In this document: piece by piece, positions 53,086 to 62,919 of the stretch | How the letters are laid out: each line of letters opens with the position of its first letter | Position numbering within the stretch: position 1 is the first letter of the stretch | Assembly (NCBI GenBank): GCA_027459525.1 | Contig: DAIDIC010000185.1 | Span: forward strand, 23,068 to 87,067 | Origin: JAJYBV01 sp021812265 | Lineage (GTDB): Bacteria; Chloroflexota; Ktedonobacteria; Ktedonobacterales; JACDGC01 | Length of the DNA: 64,000 bases | Direction: 5' to 3' | Program-made: the position numbers and the translations under genes | The notes under the pieces: generated by a model | Database searches by the model: none | Told to the model about the DNA's origin: nothing | What the model saw: the letters and a program-made list of their open reading frames with translations, nothing else

Positions 53086-54990
53086 ATGCTCGCATATACA
53101 CCACTTATGCTGGCGCTGCCTCTTGCAGGCTTTATCATTCTTGGCGCCGGCGGAAATTTGCTTCCCAAATGGCTTGTCAACCTGATAGGCTGCGGAACTG
53201 TTGCGCTGGCGTTTATTTTGGCCGCCGGGGACTTTTTTGCGTATGGGGCTTCAACCGCGCCATACGATATTGTTTTATGGCGCTGGGTAACCTCGGGAAC
53301 ATTGGAAATTCACGCTGGCTTGCTGGTAGATAAGTTATCCATTATCATGACGATGGTTGTTACGGGGGTGGGCTTTCTCATACATGTATATTCAATCGGC
53401 TATATGGATGAAGATCCTGCTTACGAGCGATTTTTCGCGTTTATGAATTTTTTTATTACCGCAATGCTTTTGTTGGTTTTGGCGGATAACTTTTTATTTC
53501 TGTTGGTAGGCTGGGCTGGAGTAGGCTTGGCGTCTTTCCTGCTTATCGGCTTTTGGTGGCGCAAACCTTCAGCAGTGAAGGCGGCGCAAAAAGCATTTGT
53601 GGTTAACGTTATCGGTGATTTTGGTTTAATGATCGCTATTTTCTTGCTGATTGGCAAAGCCGGCTCGGTGAATTTTACCGATACCCTCTTTTCGCGCGCC
53701 GGTCTGTTTACTGCGGGAGACGCAACTACAACTGTTATTGCTTTTATGCTGCTGATTGCCGCCGCCGCGAAATCTGCGCAGCTTCCGTTGCATGTGTGGC
53801 TGCCCGACGCGATGGAAGGCCCCACACCAGTCAGCGCGCTTATCCATGCGGCAACCATGGTAACTGCGGGCGTATATTTAATTGCCCGTTGCACAGCTAT
53901 TTTTTCTGCCGCGCCATATGCGTTGGAAGCAGTGGGCATTATGGGCGGCGCTTCGGCGCTGTTTGCCGCCACTGCCGCGCTTTTTCAGTATGATATTAAG
54001 CGTGTGCTGGCGTATTCAACTATGAGTCAGCTCGGCTATATGTTTATGGCCGAAAGTGTCGGCGCCAACTCTGCCGCTATCTTCCATTTAACGACACACG
54101 CCTTTTTTAAGGCGCTGCTGTTCATGTCTGCCGGAGCAGTAATTCATGCGCTGCACGGCGAGCAAGATATGCGCAAAATGGGCGGACTTAGAAAAAAACT
54201 GCCTGTTGCGTTTTGGAGTTTTCTTATCGGTGGGCTTGCGCTTGCGGGTATTCCGCCTTTTGCAGGCTTTTGGAGCAAAGACGCTATTCTTGGCGCGGTA
54301 TATACGCAAGCCGGCGTAACCGGCAGCGCATGGGAATATGTTTTATGGATGATTGGTGTTGTAACCGCAATTCTCACCGGACTCTATATTTTCAGGCTGA
54401 TATTTGTGGTGTTTTATGGCTCTTATCGCGGCGCTGAACAAAAATCATCCGGCGGGCGTCTCGCTATTCACGACGCCGGGCTGGCAATGGCCGCTCCCAT
54501 GACAGCGTTACTGGCGCTTTCTGTAATCGGCGGCTTTGATGGTGTGCCCGGTATTGATACAATCGGCAATTATCTGCAAAGCGCTATTGGGTTAAGCCCT
54601 GCGGCGCAGGGAAGTCAATTGGCAATTTTATTGTTCGTTGGTGTTGTGGCCGCCGCCGCCGGAATATTTATTGCTTGGCAGTTATATTTTGCAAGACCCT
54701 TTAGGTTTATCCCAAATAAAAATCCACTGTATCAGTTATTTGCGAATGCGTATTATGTCGATGCGCTATACAGCGCTGTTATTGTACAGCCGCTATTGCG
54801 TTTGGGCAGCGGATTGAATACTCTGCTGGAAACATGGACGCTGGATGGCGGCAGCCGCGCAATTGCCAGCGGTGTAGGCTTGCTTAGTCGCGCTTTACGC
54901 AAATTGCAAAGCGGTTACGCCAGAAATTATGCGTTAAGTATTGTGATTGGCGCGCTGCTGATTGTAGCGTATGTTGTGCTGAACCGCTAA
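53086..54990 (+). CDS. nuoL: NADH-quinone oxidoreductase subunit L
   Basis: 634 residues, antiporter-like proton-pumping subunit with ~16 membrane helices. Core motifs are 'VGWAGVGLASFLLIGFWW', 'KSAQLPLHVWLPDAMEGPTPVSALIHAATMVTAG', 'KRVLAYSTMSQLGYMF' and 'HAFFKALLFMSAG'. AAGGGG precedes the ATG. It is the last nuo gene here; nuoM and nuoN do not follow, and a cobalamin adenosyltransferase gene lies next after a terminator-like hairpin. Confidence 0.98.
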   Translation: MLAYTPLMLALPLAGFIILGAGGNLLPKWLVNLIGCGTVALAFILAAGDFFAYGASTAPYDIVLWRWVTSGTLEIHAGLLVDKLSIIMTMVVTGVGFLIHVYSIGYMDEDPAYERFFAFMNFFITAMLLLVLADNFLFLLVGWAGVGLASFLLIGFWWRKPSAVKAAQKAFVVNVIGDFGLMIAIFLLIGKAGSVNFTDTLFSRAGLFTAGDATTTVIAFMLLIAAAAKSAQLPLHVWLPDAMEGPTPVSALIHAATMVTAGVYLIARCTAIFSAAPYALEAVGIMGGASALFAATAALFQYDIKRVLAYSTMSQLGYMFMAESVGANSAAIFHLTTHAFFKALLFMSAGAVIHALHGEQDMRKMGGLRKKLPVAFWSFLIGGLALAGIPPFAGFWSKDAILGAVYTQAGVTGSAWEYVLWMIGVVTAILTGLYIFRLIFVVFYGSYRGAEQKSSGGRLAIHDAGLAMAAPMTALLALSVIGGFDGVPGIDTIGNYLQSAIGLSPAAQGSQLAILLFVGVVAAAAGIFIAWQLYFARPFRFIPNKNPLYQLFANAYYVDALYSAVIVQPLLRLGSGLNTLLETWTLDGGSRAIASGVGLLSRALRKLQSGYARNYALSIVIGALLIVAYVVLNR

Positions 54991-55442
54991 CGTATTATTT
55001 GTCGCTGCTATGCTGTATGATATTTGAGTGATTTTTTGCGCTATCATTATCAAGCCGTGTGTTTCATAAACATGCGGCTTTTATGGTGTTTGCTGCAAGA
55101 CTGACTGCCCTGAAAAAATTTTTAAGAAAAAACTATTCTGAGGCCGATTCTAAACGTATAAAATAAGCTGCTCTCGGCACTGTTTCGAAATTGTAACATT
55201 GTGGCGCGGTCTTTCGTTTTATTAGTAAAAGCATATTTTGCAATGTTTGCTTCAGAACGGTAAATATTTGCATTGTTATATTGTACTGCCAACCATTATG
55301 AGCTTTCGTTGAAAACTGCCGATATTTAGTATTGGATGTTGGGATGGTTTGCGCCGGCGCGCATGGTATGCTGCGCAAGCAGCTATTTATGCGCATGAAT
55401 ATAATTCTCTATGTGTTTCTATATATGGAAAAAGGTTGAAAT
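54991..55442. other. Intergenic region after the nuo block
   Basis: Apart from the hairpin at 55,053-55,081 this ~450-bp stretch holds no gene or repeat that could be supported. It must contain the promoter of the cobalamin adenosyltransferase gene. Confidence 0.4.
55053..55084 (+). terminator. Likely terminator of the nuoFGHIJKL block
   Basis: A 13-bp stem with two G-T wobbles, AAGCCGTGTGTTT and AAACATGCGGCTT, a CAT loop, and a short TTTAT tail, 63 bp after nuoL. Confidence 0.6.
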
Positions 55443-55985
55443 ATGGTAAAAGTAACTACCGGAACCGGTGATGATGGATATACTGGTTTGCTGGGAAACC
55501 AGCGTGTAGCAAAATATGATTCCCGCCCCGATACATTTGGGGTGATTGATGAAGCGACTTCGTTTTTAGGCATGGCGCGCGCGCAGATAGCAAATCAGGA
55601 ATATAACGATCTCATTTTGCATACGCAAAAAGATTTATATGTGTTGATGGCAGAATTGGCAACGTTACCGGAAAACGCAGATAAAATTGGCATGCGTATT
55701 ACCGCAGACCACGTGAAGTGGCTGGAAGATAAAGAAGAGTATCTGAAACAGCAAACAGAAATCCCCAATAAATTTATTATACCGGGCGGCTCGGTTGAAG
55801 GCGCCGCGTTAGATGTTGCCAGAACTGTTATCCGCAGAGCGGAAAGATTGGCGGTAAAGCTATACCATGATGGGCAGATTGTGAACCCAGAACTGCTGCG
55901 ATACTTAAACCGCCTTTCTGATTTTATTTTTATTCTGGCTCGTGTCATTGAAATTCCCAAAGGAAATTCGGAAATAGCCGGATAA
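55443..55985 (+). CDS. Cob(I)alamin adenosyltransferase, PduO type
   Basis: 180 residues. Transfers the 5'-deoxyadenosyl group of ATP to cob(I)alamin to make coenzyme B12. The N-terminal ATP-binding signature 'TGTGDDGYTGLLG' is followed by 'YDSRPDTFGVIDEATSFLGMARA' and the C-terminal 'VIRRAERLAVKL...LRYLNRLSDFIFILAR', all typical of PduO/MMAB. AAAAAGG precedes the ATG. Stand-alone gene. Confidence 0.95.
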   Translation: MVKVTTGTGDDGYTGLLGNQRVAKYDSRPDTFGVIDEATSFLGMARAQIANQEYNDLILHTQKDLYVLMAELATLPENADKIGMRITADHVKWLEDKEEYLKQQTEIPNKFIIPGGSVEGAALDVARTVIRRAERLAVKLYHDGQIVNPELLRYLNRLSDFIFILARVIEIPKGNSEIAG

Positions 55986-56109
55986 TTTTTGGCTTTTTAT
56001 GGCATTGTGTGAAACAACGCAGCAGGTATTCCGAAGACACAGAAGGGTTAAAACGGCTTCTGTCTGCCTTTTTGTGCCGGGAAAACACAGGCATTTCATA
56101 TAGGTAATT

Positions 56110-56139
56110 TTGGGTTAGATCTTGTCTTCGGCGTATAAT
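56110..56139 (+). promoter_or_regulatory. Promoter of the MMPL transporter gene
   Basis: A perfect TATAAT (56,134-56,139) with TTGGGT 18 bp upstream. It is followed at once by two inverted repeats, so expression is probably repressed under some condition. Confidence 0.6.
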
Positions 56140-56173
56140 ATGAATTATCATTCATATTGTGAATTATTATTCA
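56140..56173. promoter_or_regulatory. Twin inverted repeats, candidate operators for the MMPL gene
   Basis: ATGAAT-TATC-ATTCAT (56,140-56,155) and TGAAT-TATT-ATTCA (56,160-56,173), spaced 20 bp centre to centre, i.e. about two helical turns. They lie immediately downstream of the TATAAT box. This layout fits two repressor dimers on the same face of the helix. No regulator gene is adjacent. Confidence 0.6.
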
Positions 56174-56292
56174 GTTTTGTTCAGGCATAAGGGTTTACGG
56201 AATAGTAGCGTTTTGCATGTTTATGTTTGGATAAAGCGCTGAAAGAAATTGTGGCAAATAAAGTCACTGATGTTACAGGAGACATTTAATAA

Positions 56293-58683
56293 ATGAGCGC
56301 AACTATTCCTCCGATAGATGTCGCTGCGGATCAGCAGCCGCTGCCGAATAAAGACTCTGCAGCCGCGCATGCAGATGCGGAGAAAAATCACATCAGCCGC
56401 ATCGGTGTGGCGTATGGCCGATTTATATATAGAATTCGCTGGGTGATATTGCTTATTTGGATAGCCGGTTTGGCGGTAAGCGCGCCGTTTGCCCTGCATA
56501 TCTCGGATGTGCTGGCGAGTGGCGGGTATATTTTTGGGAGCAGCGAATCAGCAAACGTTTCTACTATTCAAACAAATAGCTTCAGCGCGCCAAACTCTTC
56601 TGCGCTGGTAGTTTTTCAATCTTCAGATACATTAGTTACTGCTGCGGCGTATCAAGCAGAAATAGCTCAAACGGCCGCAGCGTTTCGCCAGCTTTCATAT
56701 GTTACATCGGTAACTAATGGAACGGTAAGTTCGGATGGAAAAACAACATTTTTAACGGTAGATTTTAATCAAAGCACCGATACTATTCTGAATAAATATC
56801 AAGAGCTGGAAAACACAATTCCCTCCGTGGCAAATCAGCCGGCAAAAATCTATTTAACCGGGGATGTTGCCATAAATCATGATTATTCTAATCTGGCGCT
56901 GAAAGATGTTTCCAACGCCGATAAAAGCGCGCTGCCGATAGCGTTATTTGCGTTGCTTATTATATTTGGCAGTATTGTAGCGGCGTTTTTGCCGTTAACA
57001 TTAGCGTTGTTTGCTGTGCCGATTGCTTTGGGTATTGTTTACGCCATAGCGGCGCATGTTACCACCGATTCCAGTGTTTTAAGCTTGGCGTCTATCATTG
57101 GGTTGGGCTTATCTATTGACTACACATTGTTTATGACTCGGCGTTTTAGAGAAGAGCTGGCGCATAGTTCTTCTGTTAAAGAAGCTGTTGCTGTAACCGT
57201 CGCCACCGCTGGTGAAGCAATATTGTTCAGCGGGTTAACAGTGATGATTGGGTTTTCCGGCATGCTGCTTATTGGTGTGCAGTTTATGTCTTCGCTGGGC
57301 ATAGCCGGCGCCTCTATTGTCCTGGTTGCAGGTTTAGGCGCGCTTACACTTGTTCCGTCTATTTTAGGTATTTTAGGCAAACGGGTAAACGCGCTTCGCA
57401 TTCCGGTGATAGGGAAAATTATGGGCGCGCATGACGGCGATCATAAAACGCAAATTGGGTTTTGGGGTAAATTGGCTAATGGCGTTATGCGCTTCCCAAT
57501 TCCAATTATGACCTTAGTGATTATTTTACTCCTTACGATTGGATCCCCGTTGCTGCAAATCCGTTTGGGTGTGGGCAGCACAAATGAATTGCCGACATCC
57601 TATGCTTCGCGTCAAGGGTTGGATATTTTTAATCAGCAATTTCCGGACCTTGCAAGTAATCAAATCACCATTATAGCGGAAACGCCTGATAAAGGCCCCA
57701 TGCTGACGGCATCCAATCTCAATAAACTTGAACAATACACCACATGGCTGCAGCAGCAAAATGGTATAACATCGGTATCCAGCGCGCTGCAGTTTCCCAA
57801 AGCGTATGGCGCAACACCGTTTACGCCCGAGATTTTAAAAAATCTCTATGTCAGCGGCCAATATGCGTATAATCTAACGTTGTATCACTATGAACAAAGT
57901 GTGGTGAATAACGGCACAACGATTATTACGGTTAATACATCTTACGCAATGGACAGCAAGCAGAGCACAGATTTAGTGAGCCTTATTCGCAATAATAGAA
58001 ATCAGGCGCAGGGATTGACTATTTTAGTTGGCGGCGGGCAGGCTTCAACGATAGATTTCAATAATTATTTGTATGGCAATTTTCCAAAGGCGATATTGAT
58101 GATTATTGTGGCAACATATATTTTGTTGATGCTTATGTTCCGCTCTGTGTTTCTGCCGTTGAAAGCGGTGATAGTGAATGTGCTTTCTATCAGCGCGTCA
58201 TACGGTGTTATTGTTTGGATATTCCAGTTTGGCAATCTTGCAAATATCTATAACTTCACGCAAGAAGGCTATATACAAAGCTTCGTGCCGATTCTCATGT
58301 TCTGTACCTTATTTGGTCTTTCGATGGATTATGAAGTGTTTTTGCTCAGCCGCATACGTGAAGAATGGCTGCGAACGAAGAATAACCGGTACGCTGTGGC
58401 AAAAGGTCTGGAAATGACAGGCGGAGTCATCACTAACGCTGCGGTGCTTTTAATTATTGTTGCCGGCGCCATTGCGTTTACCTCGCTGAACACAACAAAA
58501 GAAATCGGGCTTGGCGTATCGATAGCTGTGCTGGTTGATTCAACACTCGTGCGTATATTGCTTGTGCCGTCGGTAATGCGGCTGATGGGCCGATGGAACT
58601 GGTGGCTTCCTTTTGTCAAATTGCCAAAGGAAACAGCTTACGAAACCGTTATAGCGCAAGAACAAGCTGAAGCCAAAGGTTAA
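56293..58683 (+). CDS. MMPL family (RND superfamily) transporter
   Basis: 796 residues, with two repeated halves of one plus five membrane helices and large extracytoplasmic loops. Proton-relay Asp/Tyr motifs appear in both halves: 'GLGLSIDYTLFMTRRFREEL' and 'FGLSMDYEVFLLSRIREEW'. YdfJ/MmpL-type proteins export lipids, siderophores or drugs with the proton gradient. AGGAG precedes the ATG. Two inverted repeats follow its promoter, so a TetR- or MarR-type regulator encoded elsewhere likely controls it. Confidence 0.94.
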   Translation: MSATIPPIDVAADQQPLPNKDSAAAHADAEKNHISRIGVAYGRFIYRIRWVILLIWIAGLAVSAPFALHISDVLASGGYIFGSSESANVSTIQTNSFSAPNSSALVVFQSSDTLVTAAAYQAEIAQTAAAFRQLSYVTSVTNGTVSSDGKTTFLTVDFNQSTDTILNKYQELENTIPSVANQPAKIYLTGDVAINHDYSNLALKDVSNADKSALPIALFALLIIFGSIVAAFLPLTLALFAVPIALGIVYAIAAHVTTDSSVLSLASIIGLGLSIDYTLFMTRRFREELAHSSSVKEAVAVTVATAGEAILFSGLTVMIGFSGMLLIGVQFMSSLGIAGASIVLVAGLGALTLVPSILGILGKRVNALRIPVIGKIMGAHDGDHKTQIGFWGKLANGVMRFPIPIMTLVIILLLTIGSPLLQIRLGVGSTNELPTSYASRQGLDIFNQQFPDLASNQITIIAETPDKGPMLTASNLNKLEQYTTWLQQQNGITSVSSALQFPKAYGATPFTPEILKNLYVSGQYAYNLTLYHYEQSVVNNGTTIITVNTSYAMDSKQSTDLVSLIRNNRNQAQGLTILVGGGQASTIDFNNYLYGNFPKAILMIIVATYILLMLMFRSVFLPLKAVIVNVLSISASYGVIVWIFQFGNLANIYNFTQEGYIQSFVPILMFCTLFGLSMDYEVFLLSRIREEWLRTKNNRYAVAKGLEMTGGVITNAAVLLIIVAGAIAFTSLNTTKEIGLGVSIAVLVDSTLVRILLVPSVMRLMGRWNWWLPFVKLPKETAYETVIAQEQAEAKG

Positions 58684-58701
58684 CTTGTGGATACATTTTC
58701 A

Positions 58702-58835
58702 ATACTTTTGCTTCAGTATGGAAAATCGGGGATGTACAAGGGGCGCTGCTCCTTGTACAGGGGTTGGGGTGTCCACAGACCTGTCGCTGTTTTAGATATG
58801 AGAAACACATAGGTCTCTTTCAAGCGAAAGTCTTA
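58702..58835. repeat. MITE-like element, copy 3 (degraded ends)
   Basis: The left end reads CTTTTGCTTCAGTATGG and the right end CAAGCGAAAGTCTTA, both with changes from the better copies. The inner palindrome GTACAAGGGGC / GCTCCTTGTAC is still visible. Lies in the convergent gap after the MMPL gene. Confidence 0.7.
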
Positions 58836-58923
58836 TCATCAATATTTTAGCGACGCTGAACATCATAAAATGATATCTCAGCGCCGCCGGTGTTTTATCA
58901 AGCAAAACATAACGCTTGCGAAA

Positions 58924-61413
58924 TTATTTGAAACTGGAGACAACCCGGGCAAATCTATCGGCCAGCGATTCAGCTTGATCGTGTGTTTGTGATTCTGCCA
59001 GAATAAAGAACAAGGGTCTGTCGGCGTCGGGAATAATTAAAACCCATTCGGTAGGAGCCATTTGAATGCGCACACCATCGGTGGTTTGCACATCACGATA
59101 GTTTTCATTCAGTTTGCGCATAACCTTCCCTTTCGATTCCCACGGACAATCTACAAAACGTCTTGCCTGCGCCGCCGGCTGAAGCTGCGCCGCTAACGCG
59201 GAAAGAGAATGTTCGCCGCGCGCCAGCAGCTCCAGTAGTTTAATCAGCGCAAACTGGCCGTCAAAGGCCGGATGCAGCGATGGGAAAATAAATCCGCCGT
59301 TAGAATCTCCCACAAACACAACGTTATCTTGCAGCGCAGATGACATAAGCGCTTGGTGTGATGTGCCGATGCGCCGCATTTTTCCTTTATGTTTTTCAAC
59401 CACAATATCTACCAAACCGGTTGCGGTAACCGGCACAACAATGGTAGAGTTGGGGTTGGCTGTTATGACCAAATCGGCTAAGATAGCCAATAAATTTTGT
59501 GGGTCGATATATTGGCCGGTGTCGTCTACTACTGAAATGCGTTCGGCTGCCGTGTCTATTCGCACTCCCATATCGGCGTTCAGGGTTCGGGTAATATCTG
59601 CCAGCCGTTTCAGGTCGCGATCTAATTCATCGGGTGTGCGAGAAAACCGCGATTCATCCATGGTGGAGTTAAGCGCAATCACTTCGCAGCCCAGCGAATT
59701 GAAGATAGGCGCCATTACATCCACACTGCTGCCATGGGCGTAATCTACCACCAGAGAAAATTTGCGGCTGCGAATAACGTTTGCGTCGGTGGCGCGCAGA
59801 AACGCTTCGGTGTATCGGCTGATGACATTCGGCGCGTACATAATTTCTCCGATTTCATCTAAATACACTCTGCGGAAATCTTCACGGAAATACATATTCT
59901 CTATTTTACGTTCTGTCGCTTTGGTAATATCCATACCCATCTGGTCGAAAAAGCGAATATCTACCACGCGCATATCGGAAGGGGAAAGGCGAATATGTAC
60001 GCCGCCTACTGCGTCGGTTGTGCGGACATAAAAGCGCGCTACGGGGATAGGAGCAGATTGCAGGTCGTGCACATTGATGCCGGCGGAAGGCAGCCCGGAA
60101 ATGATGGCGCGTTTTATCATGCGCGGTGTGCGGTGTGAATCGCGGTTAACGCATACTCTGCTGTTTTTTTTCAGGATTGCGCCATAAGCGGCGCCTAGTT
60201 TTGCGGCAAGTTCTGGGGTAATATCAACATTTACCAAGCCGGTAACGCCAAATCTGCCAAAAAGATTGCGGCGCCCTTGGTTGCCCCAAATAATGCTGGA
60301 TGTAACAACTGCGCCGGTTTCAATTTCTTTTTTGGGCCAAATTTTTATCCCTTGCTGAATGATGGCGTTTTCATGCACTAAGCAATCATCTCCGATAACT
60401 GCGCCTTCAAACAGCACTGCTTTTGTTTTAACACTGCTATGTGCGCCAATAATAGCGCCGCGCAGCTCCGAAAATTCACCGACGTAGGAATTTTCCCAAA
60501 TCACGCTGCGATCTATTGAAGCGTGATTATCTATAATTGAGTATGCGCCAATGACACAGGGGCCGTGAATAATGGCTCCATTCAACACACGGGCGCTCTG
60601 CCCCAAATAGATAGGGCCAAATATTTGGGCGTCATCCGCAATTTCAACTCCTTCTTCCACCCAAACATCGCCGCCGATATTGCGGCCGGGAACTTTAATT
60701 TTTACATTGCCGCGCAGCACATCTGAAGTTGCGCGCATATATTCGCTGAGGTTCCCGACATCACACCAATAACCATCTTCTACAAAGCCATAAATAGGGT
60801 CACCTTTTTTCAGCATATGCGGGAATAGATCGTTGCTGAAATCAACTACCGTATTCGGTTCGATATAATCAAATATTTTAGGATCCAGCACATATATTCC
60901 CGTGTTGATGGTGTCGCTGATAACCTGCGCCCAGCTGGGTTTTTCCAAAAATTGGGTGATATGCCCTGAATCATCGGTAATAATAACGCCATATTCCAGC
61001 GGATTATTGACATGCGCCAAGGTAAGCGTTGCCAGCGAGCCGACTTCATTATGAAAATCGATGATGCGTGTTAGGTTGAAATCGGTTAGGGCGTCGCCGC
61101 TGATTACTAAAAAAGTGTCATCTTTCAAAAATTCTTCGGCGTTTTTAACACTGCCGGCAGTGCCGAGCGGCGTTTCCTCACGGGAGTAGTGTATTTTCAT
61201 TCCGAAGCGAGATCCATCGCCAAAATAGTCTTCAATACTTCCGGCTAAATATTGCACAGTCATAACCACTTCGGTTATGTTATGCTCTTTCAATAAATTA
61301 AGTATGTGTTCCGCCACCGGGATACCTACAATCGGAGCCATTGGCTTGGGCCGGGATACTGTCAGCGGCCGCAGGCGTGACCCTTCACCACCTGCCATTA
61401 CGACTGCTTTCAT
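58924..61413 (-). CDS. Mannose-1-phosphate guanylyltransferase-like / degenerate phosphomannomutase fusion
   Basis: 829 residues from the ATG preceded by GAAGG; the frame runs on upstream but with basic low-complexity sequence. Residues 1-~230 are a nucleotidyltransferase ('MKAVVMAGGEGSRLRPLT', 'TLAHVNNPLEYGVI', 'NTGIYVLDP'). Residues ~245-370 form a left-handed beta-helix of hexapeptides. The rest is a phosphohexomutase-like part. The catalytic 'TASHNP' loop of true mutases is replaced by 'GGVHIRLSPSD', so mutase activity is doubtful. Such fusions are common in Chloroflexota, cyanobacteria and actinobacteria. Probably makes a nucleotide sugar (GDP-mannose or similar) for cell-surface glycans. 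Confidence 0.88.
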   Translation of the reverse strand: MKAVVMAGGEGSRLRPLTVSRPKPMAPIVGIPVAEHILNLLKEHNITEVVMTVQYLAGSIEDYFGDGSRFGMKIHYSREETPLGTAGSVKNAEEFLKDDTFLVISGDALTDFNLTRIIDFHNEVGSLATLTLAHVNNPLEYGVIITDDSGHITQFLEKPSWAQVISDTINTGIYVLDPKIFDYIEPNTVVDFSNDLFPHMLKKGDPIYGFVEDGYWCDVGNLSEYMRATSDVLRGNVKIKVPGRNIGGDVWVEEGVEIADDAQIFGPIYLGQSARVLNGAIIHGPCVIGAYSIIDNHASIDRSVIWENSYVGEFSELRGAIIGAHSSVKTKAVLFEGAVIGDDCLVHENAIIQQGIKIWPKKEIETGAVVTSSIIWGNQGRRNLFGRFGVTGLVNVDITPELAAKLGAAYGAILKKNSRVCVNRDSHRTPRMIKRAIISGLPSAGINVHDLQSAPIPVARFYVRTTDAVGGVHIRLSPSDMRVVDIRFFDQMGMDITKATERKIENMYFREDFRRVYLDEIGEIMYAPNVISRYTEAFLRATDANVIRSRKFSLVVDYAHGSSVDVMAPIFNSLGCEVIALNSTMDESRFSRTPDELDRDLKRLADITRTLNADMGVRIDTAAERISVVDDTGQYIDPQNLLAILADLVITANPNSTIVVPVTATGLVDIVVEKHKGKMRRIGTSHQALMSSALQDNVVFVGDSNGGFIFPSLHPAFDGQFALIKLLELLARGEHSLSALAAQLQPAAQARRFVDCPWESKGKVMRKLNENYRDVQTTDGVRIQMAPTEWVLIIPDADRPLFFILAESQTHDQAESLADRFARVVSSFK

Positions 61414-61759
61414 GCGCTGCCTTCTTTCCTGGCGCTGATCATTGCGCCGTTCTTTCCGTTTTGCCGCTCCCTTATCAGAAGCGCGCGGCAAAAGATAGCC
61501 ATGCGCAGTGTTTTTACCGGACCGCTGAAAAATATATTTGCCGGAAGAGGCAGCCACATGCGCCATATTTGTTGAAGTTCTGCCGGCTCACTCCGTTTCA
61601 GCCGTTTGTGAAACCTGCGCCTATTATTGAGCGCGCGTTCTGACACAGCAAAGAGATGTATCAGATACATGAGACATTGGGAGTTTCTTCTTTAATTGTA
61701 ACATGAACAGCCTAAAATTTTTATGTTTGATTGTATGGTTTTTTCAGTGCATATTCCGT
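61414..61759. other. Intergenic region with a short perfect palindrome
   Basis: Contains the upstream region of the nucleotidyltransferase gene. ATGTATC-A-GATACAT (61,656-61,670) is a perfect 7-bp inverted repeat and could be an operator. Nothing else recognised. Confidence 0.45.
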
Positions 61760-62854
61760 TTAATTGCCACTGCCGCCATACATGGTGTGATACCACTGCA
61801 GCACATCATTTACATACCACCAGTTGGTAATGCCATATTGTCCCATGGTTCCGGCTCCTTCGTTATAAACGCTGATAACAATATCGCGTATCGTTGCTCC
61901 ATCTGAAGCGCCGGGCCAAACGGTGTCCCAATTGCAGATATTGCCGGAGCAGTAGCCGGGGTAATTTTGCGCAACATAATTGGTGTAGAATTGGTAAAAA
62001 TAGCTGATGTATTGCGCGCCAAGGTATGCCCCGCCTTGCGCGTTTCCGGCGTCATATCCTGTATTGTAATACTGGTTCAGCCACGATTGTGTCGGCGCCA
62101 TAATTTGCAGCAGTCCTACGCCGCCGTCGCACGATACAATATTGGGCTGCCATCCCGATTCTTGCCAAGCAATTGCGTCTTCTAAATTTGCCGGGATGGA
62201 ATATTGGGTGGCTGCAGTACTGATATCTTGGCTTATTTCTTGAGTTGTAGGCGTTGCTGTTGGCGTTATGTAATATGGCGCGCCGCCGGATTGACATGGG
62301 CCTGGCGTGGCTGTGGGCATTGGAGTCGCAGTGGGCGCGGCTGGTGTCGGCGTTGGGCAGATTCCGCCATTGCACGGGGTAGAAGATCCCGGCGGGTTTG
62401 TCGGCTGCGCGGCCGGTGTTGCTGTGGGCAGCGGTGTAGGCGGAATAGGGGTAGCTGTTGGCGGGGGAATTGGCGGCGGCGCATGTGGTGGCGGCGGCGG
62501 CGAGGAAGGCACCGGCAGCGGTTTAGGTATTGGCGTTGCGGTAGGTTTGGGGCGTGGTGTTGCTGTGGGTAATGGCGTTGCAGTGAATGTGGGGGCAACT
62601 GTAGGAATAGCGGTAAAAACTTGTATTTGAGTTGCTGTAGGAATGGCGCTGGCAGCTATTTGCTGCTTTGCCGCAGGATGCAGCGTAAAAGACGCTACCA
62701 ACGCGACGGAAAGCGCCACAGCGCCCCCTGTAAGCAATATTGCCGATTTAGCGCCGAGGGAAAGCGCTGCAAAATTGCGAATCACTATTGAACTGCGTAT
62801 CTTTGAAGATATCGAGTGGAGAAATGTTTGCATTTGGTTGAAGCGTTGCTGCAT
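61760..62854 (-). CDS. Secreted or anchored lytic transglycosylase (SLT domain) with Pro/Thr-rich stalk
   Basis: 364 residues; AAAGGA precedes the ATG. A membrane segment at ~33-58 ('SAILLTGGAVALSVALVASFTL') is followed by ~140 residues of Pro/Thr/Ala repeats that would cross the wall. The C-terminal SLT domain has the catalytic Glu in 'AIAWQESGWQP' (E232), then 'GGVGLLQIMAPTQSWL' and 'VISVYNEGAGTM'. It should cleave peptidoglycan glycan strands to anhydro-muropeptides outside the cell. Extra Cys pairs in the C-terminal domain may form disulfides. No partner gene nearby. Confidence 0.87.
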   Translation of the reverse strand: MQQRFNQMQTFLHSISSKIRSSIVIRNFAALSLGAKSAILLTGGAVALSVALVASFTLHPAAKQQIAASAIPTATQIQVFTAIPTVAPTFTATPLPTATPRPKPTATPIPKPLPVPSSPPPPPHAPPPIPPPTATPIPPTPLPTATPAAQPTNPPGSSTPCNGGICPTPTPAAPTATPMPTATPGPCQSGGAPYYITPTATPTTQEISQDISTAATQYSIPANLEDAIAWQESGWQPNIVSCDGGVGLLQIMAPTQSWLNQYYNTGYDAGNAQGGAYLGAQYISYFYQFYTNYVAQNYPGYCSGNICNWDTVWPGASDGATIRDIVISVYNEGAGTMGQYGITNWWYVNDVLQWYHTMYGGSGN

Positions 62855-62919
62855 ATTTGATAATTCCTTTGACTGCCCGGCGCGTTAAATATGAAAAAAT
62901 TCTTCAATTTTATTGGATG

